Source: Rhodospirillales bacterium (GTDB taxonomy: Bacteria > Pseudomonadota > Alphaproteobacteria > Micavibrionales > UBA2020). From it: DNA of 8,629 nt. The position numbers and the translations under genes were made by a program. Under the pieces are notes generated by a model that did not search any database, was not told where the DNA came from, and saw nothing but the letters and a program-made list of their open reading frames with translations. Positions 5,677 through 8,629 of the stretch are shown in pieces. The stretch lies in the NCBI GenBank assembly GCA_023266795.1, contig JAHFPI010000072.1:1-8629 (forward strand), read 5' to 3'. The stretch's first letter is position 1, and each line of letters opens with the position of its first letter.

Positions 5677-6348
5677 TTATTTCGCCTCAGATACAACCTG
5701 AAAAACGATGGGGTCGATTGGAAATACGATTGACTTTCTGGTCGCCTTTTGAAGGCGGCTGAACGTATCCATATCTTCTTCCACTCTTCTTGCGAGCTCT
5801 TCTTTCTCGGGGACGCTGGTGGTTTCATTTGTCAAAACGGCATAAGCCCGCGCCCGTGAAGAATAATATTGTGGACTATCCGGATTTGCAGCGATAGCTG
5901 AAGTGTATTCTATGGCGGCTTTCCCGGCGTCCCCGCTAATGAGCTGCGCGTCGCCAAGTGTGCCCTTGGGTATGAAAGCGGTCAGTCCGGCGCTTTCAAG
6001 GCGGGAAAGCATTGCTTTGACACGCTCCTTTTCTTTGGCGGGGATTTCCGCGAGGGGGAGATCGATTATATGGGGAACAAGTTCGGTGAGTTGTTGTTTG
6101 TCCCGCCAGTCCGACAGATATTTATCCATTTCGCGCCGCAGCCCATCCGCTTTCTTTTCGTCATGTTGTTTTTCCGCTAAAGCAATGGACTCATTGTAGT
6201 TCTTAAGGATGGCATCCTGCTGATCGACGGGTTGGTGGAATTTGGCGCCGTTATACTGCAGCCAGAGCGACAGGAAACCCGCCAGCGCACCCATGGCGAC
6301 GATGAATGAACCGATCCGGTTGAGTGTATCTTTGCTAAAAAATTTCAT
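5677..6348 (-). CDS. Membrane-anchored protein with TPR-like region, unknown function
   Basis: A protein of 223 residues that I do not recognise as a named family. A short basic N-terminus (MKFFSKDTLNR) is followed by one hydrophobic segment (about residues 11-31: IGSFIVAMGALAGFLSLWLQ), so it is probably inner-membrane anchored. A charged helical stretch comes next (45-125), then a TPR-like unit (about 131-170: LGDAQLISGDAGKAAIEY and SSRARAYAVL), then more charged helix. The ATG at 6348 is chosen because the hydrophobic anchor follows directly and CAGAG lies just upstream; the frame open to 6468 adds 40 residues over AT-rich, probably non-coding DNA. Base composition is intermediate. The next gene downstream on this strand starts 94 bases beyond the stop. 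Confidence 0.7.
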   Translation of the reverse strand: MKFFSKDTLNRIGSFIVAMGALAGFLSLWLQYNGAKFHQPVDQQDAILKNYNESIALAEKQHDEKKADGLRREMDKYLSDWRDKQQLTELVPHIIDLPLAEIPAKEKERVKAMLSRLESAGLTAFIPKGTLGDAQLISGDAGKAAIEYTSAIAANPDSPQYYSSRARAYAVLTNETTSVPEKEELARRVEEDMDTFSRLQKATRKSIVFPIDPIVFQVVSEAK

Positions 6349-6470
6349 TTCTCTGTGATTTTGATTGTTGAATAAACACCCTATTACAAAATACAACTCA
6401 AATGGATTATTAGCTAGACCAGCTTCATAATGGGGGCGGGGTTTATTTATACGGAAATAACCGCGCATAT
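6349..6470. other. AT-rich leader upstream of the TPR-like gene
   Basis: No gene is supported here. The stretch contains a hairpin TTATTT-N6-AAATAA (6443-6460), which extends by two GC pairs with one bulged T, next to the palindromic repeat element at 6471. It should hold the promoter of the minus-strand gene, but I see no convincing -35/-10 pair. Confidence 0.4.
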
Positions 6471-6591
6471 TCCCTCTCCTTTGGGAGAGGGTCAGGGTGA
6501 GGGTACTATCAATGCAAAACGTTGAAACATATACACAAGTACCCTCACCATCCCGCCTTCGGCGGGCCCCTTCCTCTCCCAGAGGAGGGGG
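6471..6591. repeat. Head-to-head palindromic repeat (REP/REPIN-like)
   Basis: Two G/C-rich palindromic units face each other. The left unit is an 8-pair hairpin (6472-6479 with 6484-6491, CCCTCTCC and GGAGAGGG) followed by GGTCAGGGTGAGGGT. The right unit begins with its reverse complement: GGTGAGGGTACT at 6496-6507 and AGTACCCTCACC at 6538-6549 form a perfect 12-base inverted repeat around 30 AT-rich bases. The right unit also has hairpins CCCGCC-TTC-GGCGGG (6552-6566) and an 11-pair stem with a CCC loop (6567-6591). Repeats with this CCCTCTCC...GGTGAGGG wording are widespread in proteobacterial intergenic DNA. It lies between divergent genes and could form strong RNA structures. Confidence 0.8.
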
Positions 6592-6608
6592 GAAGTAGTC
6601 GTTAATCC

Positions 6609-6638
6609 TTGCCTTTTCCCCGCGAAATTCTGTAGGTT
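6609..6638 (+). promoter_or_regulatory. Possible prs promoter
   Basis: TTGCCT (6609-6614) and TAGGTT (6633-6638) are separated by 18 bases, 49 bases before the prs ATG. This is the best sigma-70-like pair between the palindromic repeat and prs, but it is a weak match. Confidence 0.3.
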
Positions 6639-6686
6639 AGCCTCGTATCTTCAACCTGAGTCTTTAAAAGCATGGGCGAGAGAAAA

Positions 6687-7640
6687 ATGAAACTTATTGC
6701 GTGTTCCAGCAACCAGCCGCTCACAGCGGCGGTGTCGACGTATCTTGGCATTCCGCAGACGGCGGTGAATACCAAGCGTTTCGCCGACGGGGAGATTTTC
6801 GTCGAGATCCTCGACAACGTGCGCGGCGAGGATGTGTTCGTCGTTCAGTCCACCTCCTTTCCGGCCAACGACCACCTGATGGAAATGCTGATTATGTTCG
6901 ACGCGCTCAAGCGCGGCTCGGCCAAGCGCATCACGGCGGTCATCCCGTACTTCGGCTATGCGCGGCAGGACCGCAAGACGGGGCCGCGTTCGCCCATTTC
7001 GGCCAAGCTGGTCGCCAACCTCATCACCACCGCCGGCGCCGACCGCGTGCTGACGCTCGACCTCCACGCCGGGCAGATCCAGGGCTTCTTCGATATTCCG
7101 GTGGACAACCTGTTCGCCGGCACGCCGGTGTTCGTGCCTTATGTGCAGAAAACCAAAAGCGGCAAGCCGCTGACCATCGTTTCGCCGGATGTCGGCGGCG
7201 TGGTGCGGGCGCGGGCGCTGGCGAAACGGCTGGATGCCGGGCTCGCCATCATCGACAAGCGCCGCGAGAAGGCGGGCATCTCTGAAGTCATGCACGTCAT
7301 CGGCGAAGTCGACGGGCGGGAATGCCTGCTGATCGACGATATGGTTGATTCAGCGGGAACGATCTGCAACGCGGCGGCGGCGCTGATCGACAACGGCGCG
7401 TCCTCGGTGCGGGCGCTGGCGACGCACGGCGTCTTCTCCGGCAGCGCGGTGGACCGGATCGAAAAATCCCCGCTGAGCGAAATGGTCGTCACCGACAGCA
7501 TCGCCGCCACGGACGAAACCAAAGCCTGCAAAAAAATAAAATACCTGCCCATCGCGCCTTTGATCGGCGAAGCCATCCTGCGCATCAGCGAAGAGCGTTC
7601 GGTATCGTCGCTGTTCGATACGGTGCCGGTGATCGTTTAA
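6687..7640 (+). CDS. prs: Ribose-phosphate pyrophosphokinase (PRPP synthase)
   Basis: A cytoplasmic enzyme that makes PRPP from ribose 5-phosphate and ATP for purine, pyrimidine, NAD, His and Trp synthesis. The product has 317 residues, close to the E. coli enzyme. Motifs in order are RFADGEIFVEI (31-41), the ATP-site loop PYFGYARQDRKTGPRSPIS (87-105), the class I signature DLHAGQIQGFFDIPVD (125-140), SPDVGGVVRARA (166-177), the catalytic flexible-loop KRREKA (191-196) and the PRPP loop LLIDDMVDSAGTI (214-226). I chose the ATG at 6687 because the product then begins MKLIACSSNQPL, as in the family, with GAGAG four bases upstream; an ATG at 6672 would add five residues. It stands alone on this strand and converges on ppiD. 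Confidence 0.97.
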   Translation: MKLIACSSNQPLTAAVSTYLGIPQTAVNTKRFADGEIFVEILDNVRGEDVFVVQSTSFPANDHLMEMLIMFDALKRGSAKRITAVIPYFGYARQDRKTGPRSPISAKLVANLITTAGADRVLTLDLHAGQIQGFFDIPVDNLFAGTPVFVPYVQKTKSGKPLTIVSPDVGGVVRARALAKRLDAGLAIIDKRREKAGISEVMHVIGEVDGRECLLIDDMVDSAGTICNAAAALIDNGASSVRALATHGVFSGSAVDRIEKSPLSEMVVTDSIAATDETKACKKIKYLPIAPLIGEAILRISEERSVSSLFDTVPVIV

Positions 7641-7662
7641 CAAAGACGTCGACATAAAAACA

Positions 7663-7695
7663 CCAACTGGATCCCTGCTTACGCAGGGACGACAG
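7663..7695. repeat. Short palindromic repeat between convergent prs and ppiD
   Basis: A 7-pair stem TCCCTGC-TTAC-GCAGGGA (7672-7689) is framed by CTGG on the left and CGACAG on the right. The arrangement (CTGGATCCC...GGGA.GACAG) matches a type of dispersed palindrome common in alphaproteobacterial intergenic regions. No T-run follows directly on the plus strand; on the minus strand five T occur about 11 bases after the stem. It could act as a weak terminator for both genes, but the repeat nature is the better-supported reading. Confidence 0.6.
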
Positions 7696-7706
7696 CTACA
7701 GGCGTT

Positions 7707-8629
7707 TTACTGATCCCCGCCCGTTGCCGCATCAGTCTGGTCATTGTCATCCTTCGGCGCGTACATCTCGCCCATCAGCTTGTCGTTGATGCGGACGTCG
7801 TATTTTGCCATCAGGTTCAGGCGGTATTGCGCCAGAAGGTCCTGCTTGAGCGAACGGTTGAGGATCGCGCTGATCTCTTCCGCCGCGTCCTTGGCGGCTT
7901 TTGCCTCGGGCTGCTGGACCTTGCGTTCGGCGAGGCGGATGACGGTGATGGCGTTGTCGCCGGTGACGGTCGTCGCCTGACCAACGCTGTCGAGCGAGAA
8001 GAGGGCGGACAGCATGTTGTCTTCCAGTTTTGCCTTGAGCGCGGGCGTACCGCGCTGCACCAGATCGGTCGTGTTCACGTTCTGCTGGAACTCGGCGGCG
8101 ATCTTGTCAAAGGACTCGCCCAGCTTCAGGCGCTCCATGAGCTTGGCGGCCTTGTCGCTGAGCGACTTGAGCTGCTGGTCTTTCGTCCAGCGGGCGAGCA
8201 CGTCGGCGCGGACTTTGTCGAACGGCTGCTGCGTTGATGGGAAAATATCCCTGGCGCTGGCGATCATGAAAGCGCCCTCCGGCGTCTCGATCAGCTGGCT
8301 GGCCGCGCCCTTCTGGAGGGTGAAGCCGGTGGCGACCAGCTTGTCGAACAGCGGCAGCTTGGTGTCGGGTTTCTTGCCGTCGGGGCCCATGCCGTGAACG
8401 TTGATTTTTTCCAGCACCGTTTCGGCGACATTATTTTCCTTGGCGACTTCGGCCAGCGATTTGCCGCCGGCGAGTTCGTCGTCAACCTTGTTGGCGCGCT
8501 GGTACAGGGCTTCGGAGATTTTGTCCTGCGACAGGTCTTTGGCGATGGCGTCCTTGACGGATTCAAAAGGTTTGGTGGAGGCGGGGACGACTTTCTCGAC
8601 GTACAGGATGTGCCAGCCGAGCGGGCTCT
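7707..8629 (-). CDS. ppiD: Peptidyl-prolyl cis-trans isomerase, PpiD/SurA-like, C-terminal part
   Basis: The gene continues beyond the window at its 5' end; 306 residues are visible. PpiD is an inner-membrane-anchored periplasmic chaperone near the SecYEG exit that helps outer-membrane proteins fold. The visible part begins SPLGWHILYVEKVVP, the last strand of a parvulin domain (SPFG.H...V), so the N-terminal anchor, the chaperone segment and most of the parvulin domain are outside. The rest is the helical C-terminal region typical of PpiD, with an internal repeat: KPFESVKDAIAKDL...LAGGKSLAEVA and QPFDKVRADVLARW...LKLGESFDKIA. The end is hydrophilic and acidic (DDNDQTDAATGGDQ). An internal GTG at 8417 is not the real start, since the frame stays open and homologous upstream. 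SurA-type is an alternative name; the position of the domain favours PpiD. Confidence 0.88.
   Translation of the reverse strand, partial: SPLGWHILYVEKVVPASTKPFESVKDAIAKDLSQDKISEALYQRANKVDDELAGGKSLAEVAKENNVAETVLEKINVHGMGPDGKKPDTKLPLFDKLVATGFTLQKGAASQLIETPEGAFMIASARDIFPSTQQPFDKVRADVLARWTKDQQLKSLSDKAAKLMERLKLGESFDKIAAEFQQNVNTTDLVQRGTPALKAKLEDNMLSALFSLDSVGQATTVTGDNAITVIRLAERKVQQPEAKAAKDAAEEISAILNRSLKQDLLAQYRLNLMAKYDVRINDKLMGEMYAPKDDNDQTDAATGGDQ

Noticed and set aside
6651..7295. Minus-strand frame of 214 codons opposite prs
   Set aside because: It is an antisense shadow of a highly conserved enzyme.

Overview
The window looks like a chromosomal segment of an alphaproteobacterium. The evidence is the gene order ybjN-like, ubiK | lgt, NDUFAF7/midA, pgeF, prs, an alphaproteobacterial-type YbjN-domain protein, and high GC in the core genes (45 of 60 bases in the row 3421-3480). 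Short palindromic repeats of a kind common in alphaproteobacterial intergenic DNA fit as well. The exact lineage cannot be read from the sequence; an uncultured relative of Micavibrionales or Rhodospirillales is only a guess. No tRNA, rRNA, CRISPR array, transposase, integrase or recognisable defence operon is visible.

Layout: (1) 1-583 is the 3' part of a proline-catabolism aldehyde dehydrogenase (pruA/ALDH4A1 type), broken by a one-base frameshift in a run of nine A. (2) 617-1495 (-) is an AT-richer secreted Sel1-repeat protein. It lies directly downstream of ybjN and is bracketed by two copies of the ybjN 3' end, which suggests a small inserted cassette. (3) 1531-2294 (-) is a translationally coupled pair, ubiK-like then ybjN-like. 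(4) A 101-base divergent spacer with palindromes separates ubiK from lgt. (5) 2396-5046 (+) is a tight overlapping operon: lgt (lipoprotein diacylglyceryl transfer), an NDUFAF7/MidA methyltransferase (complex I assembly) and pgeF (peptidoglycan editing/laccase domain). (6) 5061-6600 is an accessory block: an AT-rich orphan protein (-), a membrane-anchored TPR-like protein (-) and a head-to-head palindromic repeat. (7) 6687-7640 (+) is prs (PRPP synthase). It converges across a short palindromic repeat on (8) 7707-8629 (-), the C-terminal part of a PpiD/SurA-like periplasmic chaperone.

The core genes serve the cell envelope and respiration: Lgt and PgeF act on lipoproteins and peptidoglycan precursors, UbiK on ubiquinone synthesis, the MidA homologue on complex I and PpiD on outer-membrane protein folding; Prs supplies PRPP. 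The accessory pieces (Sel1 cassette, orphan protein, TPR anchor, palindromic repeats) sit at the edges of the operons rather than inside them. I found no clear case for a new multi-gene system. The best leads are the duplicated ybjN end around the Sel1 gene, the orphan protein at 5061-5582 and the A9 frameshift.
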